From: Protonemura montana
Lineage: Eukaryota; Arthropoda; Insecta; Plecoptera; Nemouridae
NCBI GenBank assembly: GCA_947568835.1
Contig: OX387606.1
Location: forward strand, 21,677,225-21,741,224
Reading direction: 5' to 3'
Length of the DNA stretch: 64,000 nucleotides
Shown here in pieces: positions 33,103 to 43,913 of the stretch. A program made the translations under genes and the position numbers. Position 1 is the stretch's first letter. Each line of letters begins with the position of its first letter. The notes under the pieces are model-generated. The model made no database searches. It saw nothing but the letters and a program-made list of their open reading frames with translations, and had not been told where the DNA came from.

Positions 33103-33760
33103 CTTGTCGAGGTACGCTCAACTAGCAGATCAGTGTTTCGAATAGTGATTGATAGTGATCTAAGATGCTGTGATCAAGTTACGAAAAAAAATCTTTTGAC
33201 GGAATCTTTTCACGTGGTAAACAAAATGACAAAATCACTCGGTTTTTAGAGGTTTATAAGCTTAACGTAAAATTCTTTTAGGAAATTAGCTTCTTATGTT
33301 CTAGTAATGGCGCCAAACAGCGATTTGTTACAATTTTAGGTTATGTAGCACTGACAACAACATAGTTACCGCGCAGAAAACACGTCACGGCATTAATCGA
33401 CATTAATCCCTGGAATTAGCCGCAACACGGTTCACGCTAAGGCCGGTTTTTTTAACACATTGTAGCTACCTCGCTCGCCCACGCAAAGCAAACTGCTCTA
33501 AAACGCGGCGTCGTCGGTCAAACAGGTCAACGTGTTATCGCCGCTCCTCACTGCATCTGCGCAGAGCGGTTTCGTAACAAACTCGGCTGATAACGCTGGA
33601 GGCTGGCTGATAGCGAACAAGTGCCTCAGCTCCTTCTCTATTATTAGCACAGCAAGTTTGATACGAGCTTGCCACTATATTAGCGGCGTTTCAACATCGC
33701 CGAGGCCGAGAACTTGACACTCTTTTGAGAGACTGTGATAAGGAAGGCCGTTAAACTAAC
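33103..33760. promoter_or_regulatory. probable promoter region of the long aminotransferase form
   Basis: Directly upstream (minus strand) of the leader-bearing first exon. It is GC-richer near 33420-33700. No TATA box was seen. The assignment rests on position only. Confidence 0.3.
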
Positions 33761-33809
33761 CTGCAAACACGTACAGTACGTTCTTTAAATGAACAGCTAG
33801 CTAGGATGG

Positions 33810-36800
33810 CCGGTTTACCAAATAAACGACCAATTCAATGTTGCAAGACAGCTGTGTGGTCGGCTATTCTAACAGGTGGACTTCACCATTGCTCTTATGG
33901 GTTAATGTTGCAAGACAGCTGTGTGGTCGGCCATTTTAGCTGGTGGACTTCACCGTTGCTCTTATGGGTTAATGTTGCAAGACAGCTGTGTGGTCGGCCA
34001 TTCTAACTGGTGGACTTTACCATTGCTCTTATGAGTTAATGTTGCAAGACAGCTGTGTGGTCGGCTATTCTAACTGGTGGACTTCACCATTGCTCTTATG
34101 GGTTAATGTTGCAAGACAGCTGTGTGGTCGGCCATTCTAACTGGTGGACTTTACCATTGCTCTTATGGGTTAATGTTGCAAGACAGCTGTGTGGTCGGCT
34201 ATTCTAACTGGTGGACTTCACCATTGCTCTTATGGGTTAATGTTGCAAGACAGCTGTGTGGTCGGCTATTCTAACTGGTGAACTTCACCATTGCTCTTAT
34301 GGATTAATGTTGCAAGGCAGCTGTGTGGTCGGCCATTCTAACTGGTGGACTTCACCATTGCTCTTATGGGTAAATGTTGCAAGACAGCTGTGTGGTCGGC
34401 CATTCTAACTGGTGGGCTTCAGCATTGCTCTTATGGGTTAATGTTGCAAGACAGCTGTGTGGTCGGTCATTCTAGCTAGTGGGGTTCAGCATTGCTCTTA
34501 TGGGTTAATGTTGCAAGCCAGCTGTGTGGTCGGCCATTCTAACTGGTGGACTTCACCATTGCTCTTATGGGTAAATGTTGCAAGACAGCTGTGTGGTCGG
34601 CCATTCTAACTGGTGGACTTCACCATTGCTCTTATGGGTTAATGTTGCAAGACAGCTGTGTGGTCGGCCATTCTAACAGGTGGACTTCACCATTGCTCTT
34701 ATTGGTTAATGTTGCAAGACAGCTGTGTGGTCGGCCATTCTAACTGGTGGACTTCACCATTGCTCTTATGGGTTAATATTGCAAGACAGCTGTGTGGTCG
34801 GCCATTCTAGCTGGTGGGCTTCACCATTGCTCTTATGGGTTAATGTTGCAAGACAGCTGTGTGGTCGGCCATTCTAGCTAGTGGACTTCACCATTGCTCT
34901 TATTGGTTAATGTTGCAAGACAGCTGTGTGGTTGGCCATTCTAACTGGTGGACTTCACCATTGCTCTTATGGGTTAATATTGCAAGACAGCTGTGTGGTC
35001 GGCCATTCTAGCTGGTGGGCTTCACCATTGCTCTTATGGGTTAATGTTGCAAGACAGCTGTGTGGTCGGCCATTCTAGCTAGTGGACTTCACCATTGCTC
35101 TAATTGGTTAATGTTGCAAGACAGCTGTGTGGTCGGCCATTCTAACTGGTGGACTTCACCATTGCTCTTATGGGTTAATATTGCAAGACAGCTGTGTGGT
35201 CGGCCATTCTAGCGGGTGGGCTTCACCATTGCTCTTATGGGTTAATGTTGCAAGACAGCTGTGTGGTCGGCCATTCTAGCTAGTGGACTTCACCATTGCT
35301 CTTATTGGTTAATGTTGCAAGACAGCTGTGTGGTCGGCCATTCTAACTGGTGGACTTCACCATTGCTCTTATGGGTTAATGTTGCAAGACAGCTGTGTGG
35401 TCGGCCATTCTAACTGGTGGACTTCACCATTGCTCTTATGGGTTAATGTTGCAAGACAGCTGTGCGGTCAGCCATTCTAACTGGTGAGTGGTGGACTTCA
35501 CCATTGCTCTTAGAGGTAATGTTGCAAGACAGCTGTGTGGTCGGCCATTCTAGCTGGTGGGCTTCAGCATTGCTCTTATGGGTTAATGTTGCAAGACAGC
35601 TGTGTGGTCGGCCATTCTAACTGGTGGAGTTTACCACTGCTCTTATGGGTTAATGTTGCAAGACAGCTGTGTGGTCGGCCATTCTAACTGGTGGACTTTA
35701 CCATTGCTCTTATGGGTTAATGTTGCAAGACAGCTGTGTGGTCGGCCATTCTTACTGGTGAGTGGTGGACTTCACCATTGCTCTTAGGGGTAATGTTTCA
35801 AGACAGCTGTGTGGTCGGCCATTCTAACTGGTGGACTTTACCATTGCTCTTATGGGTTAATGTTGCAAGACAGCTGTGTGGTCGGCCATTCTAGCTGGTG
35901 GACTTCACCATTGCTCTTATGGGTTAATGTTGCCAGACAGCTGTGTGGTCGGCCATTCTAGCTGGTGGGCTTCAGCATTGCTCTTATGGGTTAATGTTGC
36001 AAGACAGCTGTGTGGTCGGCCATTTTAACCGGTGGACTTCACCATTGCTCTTATGGGTAAATGTTGCAAGACAGCTGTGTGGTCGGCCATTCTAACTGGT
36101 GGGCTTCAGCATTGCTCTTATGGGTTAATGTTGCAAGACAGCTGTGTGGTCGGTCATTCTAGCTAGTGGGGTTCAGCATTGCTCTTATGGGTTAATGTTG
36201 CAAGCTAGCTGTGTGGTCGGCCATTCTAACTGGTGGACTTCACCATTGCTCTTATGGGTTAATTTTGCAAGACAGCTGTGTGGTCGGCCATTCTAACAGG
36301 TGGACTTCACCATTGCTCTTATTGGTTAATGTTGCAAGACAGCTGTGTGGTCGGCCATTCTAACTGGTGGACTTCACCATTGCTCTTATGGGTTAATGTT
36401 GCAAGACAGCTGTGTGGTCGGCCATTCTAACTGGTGGGCTTCACCATTGCTCTTATGGGTTAATGTTGCAAGACAGCTGTGTGGTCGGCCATTCTAACTG
36501 GTGGGCTTCACCATTGCTCTTATGGGTTAATGTTGCAAGACAGCTGTGTGGTCGGCCATTCTAACTGGTGGACTTCACCATTGCTCTTATGGGTTAATAT
36601 TGCAAGACAGCTGTGTGGTCGGCCATTCTAGCTGGTGGGCTTCACCATTGCTCTTATGGGTTAATGTTGCAAGACAGCTGTGTGGTCGGCCATTCTAGCT
36701 AGTGGACTTCACCATTGCTCTTATTGGTTAATGTTGCAAGACAGCTGTGTGGTCGGCCATTCTAACTGGTGGACTTCACCATTGCTCTTATGGGTTAATA

Positions 36801-37850
36801 TTGCAAGACAGCTGTGTGGTCGGCCATTCTAGCTGGTGGGCTTCACCATTGCTCTTATGGGTTAATGTTGCAAGACAGCTGTGTGGTCGGCCATTCTAGC
36901 TAGTGGACTTCACCATTGCTCTTATTGGTTAATGTTGCAAGACAGCTGTGTGGTCGGCCATTCTAACTGGTGGACTTCACCATTGCTCTTATGGGTTAAT
37001 GTTGCAAGACAGCTGTGTGGTCGGCCATTCTAACTGGTGGACTTCACCATTGCTCTTATGGGTTAATGTTGCCAGACAGCTGTGTGGTCGGCCATTCTAG
37101 CTGGTGGACTTCACCATTGCTCTTATGGGTTAATGTTGCAAGACAGCTGTGCGGTCGGCCATTCTAACTGGTGAGTGGTGGACTTCACCATTGCTCTTAG
37201 GGGTAATGTTGCAAGACAGCTGTGTGGTCGGCCATTCTAACTGGTGGAGTTTACCACTGCTCTTATGGGTTAATGTTGCAAGACAGCTGTGTGGTCGGCC
37301 ATTCTAACTGGTGGACTTTACCATTGCTCTTATGGGTTAATGTTGCAAGACAGCTGTGTGGTCGGCCATTCTAACTGGTGAGTGGTGGACTTCACCATTG
37401 CTCTTAGGGGTAATGTTGCAAGACAGCTGTGTGGTCGGCCATTCTAGCTGGTGGGCTTCAGCATTGCTCTTATGGGTTAATGTTGCAAGACAGCTGTGTG
37501 GTCGGCCATTCTAACTGGTGGACTTTACCACTGCTCTTATGGATTAATGTTGCAAGACAGCTGTGTGGTCGGCCATTCTAACTGGTGGACTTTACCATTG
37601 CTCTTATGGGTTAATGTTGCAAGACAGCTGTGTGGTCGGCCATTCTAGCTGGTGGACTTCACCATTGCTCTTATGGGTTAATGTTGCCAGACAGCTGTGT
37701 GGTCGGCCATTCTAGCTGGTGGGCTTCAGCATTGCTCTTATGGGTTAATGTTGCAAGACAGCTGTGTGGTCGGCCATTTTAACCGGTGGACTTCACCATT
37801 GCTCTTACGGGTTAATGTTGCAAGACAGCTGTGTGGTCGGCCATTATGGT
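33810..37850 (+). repeat. 67-bp satellite array, about 60 copies, with higher-order structure
   Basis: Unit GCTCTTATGGGTTAATGTTG, CAAGACAGCTGTGTGGTCGG, CCATTCTAACTGGTGGACTT, CACCATT. Variant units (GGGTTAATATT; TCTAGCTGGTGGGC; TCTAGCTAGTGGAC with TTATTGG) follow one another in a fixed three-unit order at 34775-35370 and again at 36590-36990. An 11-bp-longer unit (CTGGTGAGTGGTGG) recurs near 35480, 35755, 37170 and 37378. The array lies between the two alternative first exons of the aminotransferase gene. Confidence 0.95.
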
Positions 37851-37960
37851 GGAAGATAAAATATGCTGTATTCATCTTATCCCTTTAACTGCACCGACTA
37901 CGCTCAAGCCCCCCCCCCCCCCCCCCCCCCCTCCGCACAATCGTAGCCATAGTAACTCAC

Positions 37961-38086
37961 TCGAAGCAGTAGGTCGTGAAGTTGTTGAGCGCGCATTGCG
38001 ACCGAACCGAGAACTTCAAAGCGCATGCGTTGAAGTCGCGGGTTGAAGTTGTCCAAAGTGAACACGTGCTCGTATGGTGTTGTCAT
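37961..38086 (-). CDS. GPT-like: alternative first exon of alanine aminotransferase (cytosolic form)
   Basis: ATG at 38086 opens 42 codons, MTTPYEHVFTLDNFNPRLQR then MRFEVLGSVAMRAQQLHDLL LR, and ends at a consensus donor (CGA|GTGAGT), phase 0. The 'TLDNxNPRxxRMxxxVxGxxxxRAxxL' pattern is the conserved N-terminus of alanine aminotransferases. It aligns with the end of the other first exon ([20 protein letters not shown]...). Spliced to exon 31191..31368, which also starts in phase 0, it would give about 484 residues with no presequence. It could instead be the only surviving exon of a second gene, but no second exon 2 is visible in the window. A run of about 20 G follows the donor by 30 nt on the sense strand. 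Confidence 0.75.
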
Positions 38087-38264
38087 GGCGACGGCTGAGG
38101 TACGAGTGATGCGACGTTCACCTCGCTGCGCCGACCTCGCACGATCAAGCCCGAGCCAAGGATGATAAGGTGGGAGTTCGCAGATAGAGCAACAGGTTCA
38201 CTTCCGGCTGGCAATTACGTCAGTATTACACCAAGAGCTGTGTAGACTCGACTCGACCTTCTAA

Positions 38265-38785
38265 GCTATGTTGGCAACTCACGTACCTACCCCCACCCCT
38301 TCCCATCAGGGGGGTCTTTGTTCGATTTATGTCCATCTTGTCAGGTGTCAACATTTCAACCCGTCTCGACTCGACCATCTAAACTGTGTTGCCAACTCAC
38401 GTACCTACCCCCATCACTTCCCATCAGGAGGGTCTTTGTTCGATTCATGTCCATCTTGTCAGGTGTCAACATTTCAACCCGTCTCGACTCGACCATCTAA
38501 GCTGTGTTGCCAACTCACGTACCTACCCCCACCCCTTCCCATCAGGAGGGTCTTTGTTCGATTCATGTCCATCTTGTCAGGTGTCAACATTTCAACCCGT
38601 CTCGACTCGACCATCTAAGCTGTGTTACCAACTCACGTACCTACCCCCACCCCTTCCCATCAGGAGGGTCTTTGTTCGATTCATGTCCATCTTGTCAGGT
38701 GTCAACATTTCAACCCGTCTCGACTCGACCATCTAAGCTGTGTTGCCAACTCACGTACCTACCCCCACCCCTTCCCATCAGGGAA
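38265..38785 (+). repeat. 118-bp satellite array, about 4.5 copies
   Basis: The unit contains GTGTTGCCAACTCACGTACC, TTCCCATCAGGAGGGTCTTT and CATTTCAACCCGTCTCGACT. Because 118 = 1 mod 3, frames of 116 codons run through three units; these are by-products. Same satellite as 46950-48090. Confidence 0.95.
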
Positions 38786-39187
38786 ACACCAGGAAATATA
38801 ATTACAATGTATGTCCTCAGTAGACGATACATTTGCCAACGCAGCCAAATCAATCAATTAAAACAGCTGTCATGTTTTAGAGGTTCACGTTTTATTCACG
38901 TGTCCATTACAAGGTCGAGATTAGGAGTGATCTGGTAAAGAAAAGTAATATTTTGTACTCGACTCACCCAATGTTACATTTGTAAATAAATTTGTAACAA
39001 TTAACTATTATTATTATTATTGAAAGAAAACTTTTTTCATAGTTTTGATAAAATTATTTCAAGAATAAAGCGGTTAAGTCAAAATATAAAAGAATTTGAA
39101 AACTCTTCTGCTCGCGTTCATTTTCTCATCACCGTGCAGCGGAGTGATTTCTAACAAAACAATAGCAAATAGCGGTGTTTGCAGATT

Positions 39188-40274
39188 TCACAGCATATCC
39201 AGGTATCTCTCGATGACTACAGCAAGTTTGGTCAAGCTTTGGACGGCCGTGGCCAGCGCATGACACCTATCCTCATCCAGAATATGTCCCTTCTCTTCCA
39301 GGATATGTCGCTTCTCTTCCAGGATATGTCGTTTCTCGTCCAGGCCCAGTCGTGTCTTCTCTACAGCGAGTCGCTCCCGTTCTATTACGAGGCGTTCTTC
39401 CTCCAGACATTTCCGCCATCCTCCATCCTCCTCGACCATCTCCTTTCTGAACTCGCTAGCTGCTCTCTTGCAGGCGTGTGTATCTGTTCAAATTCAATCA
39501 ACGCTAGGAAATTTGTCCCACTTTTAAAATATGAATCATTAGTCGCATGTGTGGGGCTTACCTTGAGCGAAGGCACATCTTCTTTTTGTACCTTTCGTCA
39601 TTGTCATTTTACTGCAAGTCACGACCTGGAACACAAATAATTGTTTTATAATCATTTATGGCGAGGCTTGCATTCTTCTGTTTCGATGCTTATTCTGATG
39701 AATCACAGTTTGTTTGTTTGGCGCAGTTTTAAATCCGTTTAGAAACTCGTGTATGCCACAGACTTACTTTCGCTGCAACGGAGCCGTGGTGTGAAACATT
39801 CTCGGCCGACGTCAAGGAGATTTGCGGTTTCAGCTCCTGATGCTCTTGCAATGGATCATCGTTGGGATCTTCCATCCTCACTTCTGGCAGAGCATCGTTT
39901 CCAGTTGCAGCTTCTTTCTTGAAAATTTTATACCAAATACTCAGCATGGAATTCAGCTTTGTTGTTGTTGGGGAGTCCATCGCAATCTGTCCGGCCTTTG
40001 TTTTAACCCTGCATCTCCAGTCTTGCCAAGTCTGTAAAACATTGTGCAGTGTTTTTAGAAATTAAATCTGGAATATATGTTCGCATACTTAAATAATTGT
40101 TCGCATGTTAAAACCCATGACCTCATGATGACTTGGGGTGTAATTCCCAATCTACTTCTAGACATTGTTGTCAATTTTAACGATTTTTAATCAAACCGAC
40201 GCGAGGAAGTACAGTCTTACTTTGAGCCACTTGGACGGGTCTTTCCGTGGCCCTTCCACGCATGCGTTCAACTT
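39188..40274 (-). pseudogene. truncated copy of a zeste-like Myb/SANT gene
   Basis: Exon equivalents lie at 40221..40274 (only the last 17 residues or so of the DNA-binding exon), 39768..40031, 39562..39625 and 39188..39462. Each is shifted by exactly 9,292 bp from the complete copy at 48480-49702 and nearly identical to it. The middle exon starts TWQDWRCRVKTKAGQIAMDS. The last exon encodes a coiled coil (EEERLVIERERLAVEKTRLG, EKRHILEEKRHILEEKGHIL). The sequence leaves homology at about 40274, in the middle of the Myb-like exon, so the first helices of the domain are lost. It is probably not functional. Confidence 0.75.
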
Positions 40275-40284
40275 CCTTGCTGAA

Positions 40285-40470
40285 AAATCTTCCGTAATAT
40301 CTTGGAATCCTACCAAGATCTTGTCAAGAAAATTTTGCAAGATTTTATGTCAAGATCTTGCCACGATCTTTTAAGATCTCGCCAAGTTCTTTTAAGATCT
40401 GAGCACGGTCTCATGAGATCTTACCGCTGTCTGATAAGATCTTGCAAGATTCCCTAAGATATATTGCAAA
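40285..40470. repeat. cluster of AAGATCTTG palindromes
   Basis: Repeated variants of CAAGATCTTG (CCAAGATCTTGTCAAGAAAA, CAAGATCTTGCCACGATCTT, TAAGATCTTGCAAGATTCC) at irregular spacing. They start about 10 bp after the truncation point of the zeste-like copy. Confidence 0.7.
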
Positions 40471-41955
40471 ATGGCACAGAAAGGCACAAAAGGTTTACAA
40501 AATACTGAATGCATTTTAGAGATGCTACCAAAATTATTTGCTAATTGCAAAACTGTATGCAGTGTACAACAAAGTACAGAAATTGCAGTTTAGATATACT
40601 TTCTTCTTTCTTACAACTTCAAAACAGCTTCAAAACAAAATTAACAAAACTCAAATAAGAAATGAAAATCGGCAAGTAAAACCTATCAATGTCTCATCTT
40701 TTGTAGGACGTAAACATGAAACAAAAATAAGAAAAAAAAAGTCAAATAGAATCAAATCATGCTCAATTAATTGAAAAATATTGTATGAATTATATGAGTG
40801 CAATTCAGTATACCTATATAGGTATATACTAGGTTCCCAAAAATCAAAAAATACATTGAAACTTGGCAAATAACAATCATGAATGCCCCATACAACTGAA
40901 GGATATGCAACAGCGATTATTTTTGATTATAATCATCTAATCCTCTCCATCAATTCACAATGCAACATTTCACGACAATTTCACTTCTTTTGTTAACAGC
41001 TGCCGTATCGGTTGGCTTAAAAATATTATTCAAAATTCTATGGGAAGGTGCATGTGTTCTCTTATCGCCCTGTAATTTGCAATCGATTCTAATCAATATT
41101 CTCTATGCAATTGACCGAAGAAGAAGAGACTGTTTTTCAGCTCAATCAAAGATTGCCACGAAACGACTTGAGCTGCAAACTTGAAATTAAACACTATTTA
41201 ACACTGTTGTTGACACAAAAACAATGTTTAGTAAACACGACTTTTACAAAATTAGATTTGATTCACATAAATACATTTTATATTTTTTTATCAAAATTGC
41301 TGATATCTATTTTCGGAGTGCAAACTTCGTATTGAAACCAAGACCGAACACTAGATTATGTAAATATTTGTTTTAAAAAAAACATCCCGAACACCCGATC
41401 TTTAATGAGCTAGGCGGTATAGGTGTATTACCTAATTGTAAACACAGAAGTGAATCGATGCAATTCTCTGTCCAAAAACTGCTAGTTTTTCCCCTCTCGC
41501 GGCTGTCGAAGCAGCGTTATCGCATTCGAATTCCTAGCGCACGACGGAAATAGCTCAGGATTATAATAATTGCCGAGCGACTGCAATGACTGAGCGAGCA
41601 ACACATTCAATCCTTCCATATTCAGAGGCTGCCCGAGTCTTGAGAAATATCATCGGCAAAATTTAGCGTCAACTTGTGCGGCAAAATGGGATGGCAGTGG
41701 TTTGTTCAATTACCAACTTTATGCCTAATGTCGTCATGATACGTAAAATCCAATGAAAACGTTTGAACTTTCGGCCTGTTAGACTATTCAAATTGCCGGT
41801 CTTTTATTAGCCTCTTGTGTCGACAGTTTAGGCGCTGCGTGGTTCAATAAGAAATAAATAAGAAATAGTAAAAAGTACAGAAAGGGTGATTTCTTGTTGC
41901 CTGCTTTGTTGTATATTTTTATTATTAGTCACACCATCAATTAGTTTAATTTATC
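40471..41955. other. no gene seen
   Basis: AT-rich DNA with small unsupported frames. Nothing recognised. Confidence 0.5.
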
Positions 41956-43913
41956 CAGTGTCGGACTGGCCAGGGCAGCCAGGCGGCGAAAGTCGCCCGG
42001 CCACTGGATTTCTTTTATTTGATTTTCGTGCTTAAACCCACAAATCAGTGTTCCAAGCATAATTTTGGGAAAATTTCTAAGATCACTTTGGTAGACTTAC
42101 GGAATAACATTATACGCCTGTCATTCGGGTCTCGCGACACCAACACAAACGGGGCCCCGGTACAACCCGTTTCAATCGCCTCTCGCTCTTTCCACGCGAC
42201 ACCAAAATGAATAGCATTTTATACAACGCACTTGTAGCACATAGAAAGAAACTGCACACTCAGGTGGCCCCACCCAGTGCCGACGCTAGGAATTTTCCTT
42301 GGGGGGCCCGGGGTTAGCCCCAAATTCGGTGGCCGCCGAATCGGTTTTTCTTTTAAATGTAAAGTAAAGAAGTCGAAGTAAAGTAGTAAGTTATGTTGGA
42401 CAATGTTACGATAAGCATGGTGGATGATTATCAAATAATTACATGAATTTTTAAAATATAACTTCCAAATTTGCATCGTATGGGTTATTAAATTATGAGG
42501 GTTTTCATTGAGCTTACCACATATTTGCAGTGGAGCTAGACGTCGACCACGCGCTTATTTCACATTAGCAACAATAATTATTGGCGTTTCTACGGGGAAA
42601 TTAAGATGTTTATTTGTCAGCTACACGGGTTTGGCGGATTTACTCGTGCTTTGCTGTCTACAGATTGTTGCCCGAATGATGACCCCGAGCAAGCCTAAGC
42701 TCAAATTTGAAGTCTGAGCTGGCTACAGAATGTGTTTTAGAATGATGTTTCGAACAGGTGTTGTGTCGGTATTTGTGTATCAGTTTCTTGAAACAGTTCC
42801 AGAAAAAAACGGCTAAAACTACAGCGAATTTGTGATTGAATTAACATTGAAATAATATCCACACTTTCGAGTGTCGCAGTGCTTTGTCGGCGCTGCGTCG
42901 AGCCCAGATAGTTCGATCGCTTTGCGTGGTCATCATATTAGCTGTTCTCCTACAACACTTTGAGTTTCGGGTGTTGGCATACTATTTTCAGCATGATCCG
43001 ATCCTATGAAAATACGTACGTTATCGCACATTTCTGATTACTAATAAATGTTTCACTTACACGTAAAAATAACACGTGCTTCTTGAATATAAAAGCAGTG
43101 AAGAGCAAACCCTTCCGGAAAGGATGATCGATTTACACTGTCGCAAGAAAAGTGGGAACGCGGGGCTAACGTGAGCTTACCCCAAAAATAACCTCTGCAG
43201 TGGGTAGAAAATGTATCGTATTCCAGACAAAGAAATGCAACAGTATGTTTTTGCCCTAGCACAAGCATTTTTCTGAGAAGTAGATAGAAGATTTCAAAAA
43301 GGCTTTATTTTCAGTAATTCCAAAGGCAATTAATATTGTGTTGTAATATCGTGTTAATATCGTGTATAGTGTTTCTACGATTTAGCCTTGTTGTAAATCT
43401 TCCATTCAATTTTATGAATCGTCGACGTGTTGACTTTTGTCGACAAATTTTCGCTTGCGACAGATAAATGTGAATTAGTTACTGTTCCGTCGACTCGGCG
43501 TAATATTTTCATTTACTTTTCGCGTGTGCCGTGCTACCTGAGTTTTTTTCGGGGCACAATATTTGGGTTTTGCCTCGGACGCCCAAACCCTACACTCTGC
43601 GTACACGACACAATCGTTTCTCAAGTCGATAGGTCACAGGTGTATAATTTTGGTTTAATTAATTTTAAGTTGGCCATTGATCGATCATTGTATCTATACA
43701 ATCTCCATTCTCTAATGTCGGACTTGGGCGCTACTACCAGTTTATGTGTATACAACCCTTAGTTTACCTATACACCACCTTGCCGATAAATTCCTTTCCG
43801 GAGTAACAGACCCCCAACCCCCGAACCCCCCCCCCCCCCCCCCCATACACCGGCTTTGCGGGGCCCCAAAAGTCCCATTGCCGCCGGGGCCTTTTGGAGC
43901 CAGTCCGCCACTG
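41956..43913. mobile_element. non-autonomous hAT-like DNA transposon
   Basis: The left end CAGTGTCGGACTGGCCAGGG and the right end (reversed) CAGTGGCGGACTGGCTCCAA are imperfect terminal inverted repeats in the CAGTG style of hAT elements. They are flanked by 8-bp near-duplications (AATTTATC at 41948, AATTTCTT at 43914). No transposase domain is readable inside. At 42276 a second hAT-type end (CAGTGCCGACGCTAGGAATT then TTCCTTGGGGGGCCCGGGG) is nested within. A C-run of about 19 lies at 43827-43845. Confidence 0.75.

Noticed and set aside
37904-37960. Continuation of the alternative ALT exon past its donor (VSYYGYDCAEGGGG)
   Set aside because: A consensus GTGAGT stands at the phase-0 boundary used by the other first exon, and the remainder is a G-run.
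38268-38938. Repeated 116-144-codon plus-strand ORFs
   Set aside because: Each spans three 118-bp satellite units and recurs at every unit; a by-product of a unit length of 1 mod 3. The same applies to 47033-48243.
39188-39640. Plus-strand ORF of 153 codons opposite the zeste-like copy
   Set aside because: The minus strand has matching exon phases, a coiled coil and a second copy; the plus frame is its shadow.
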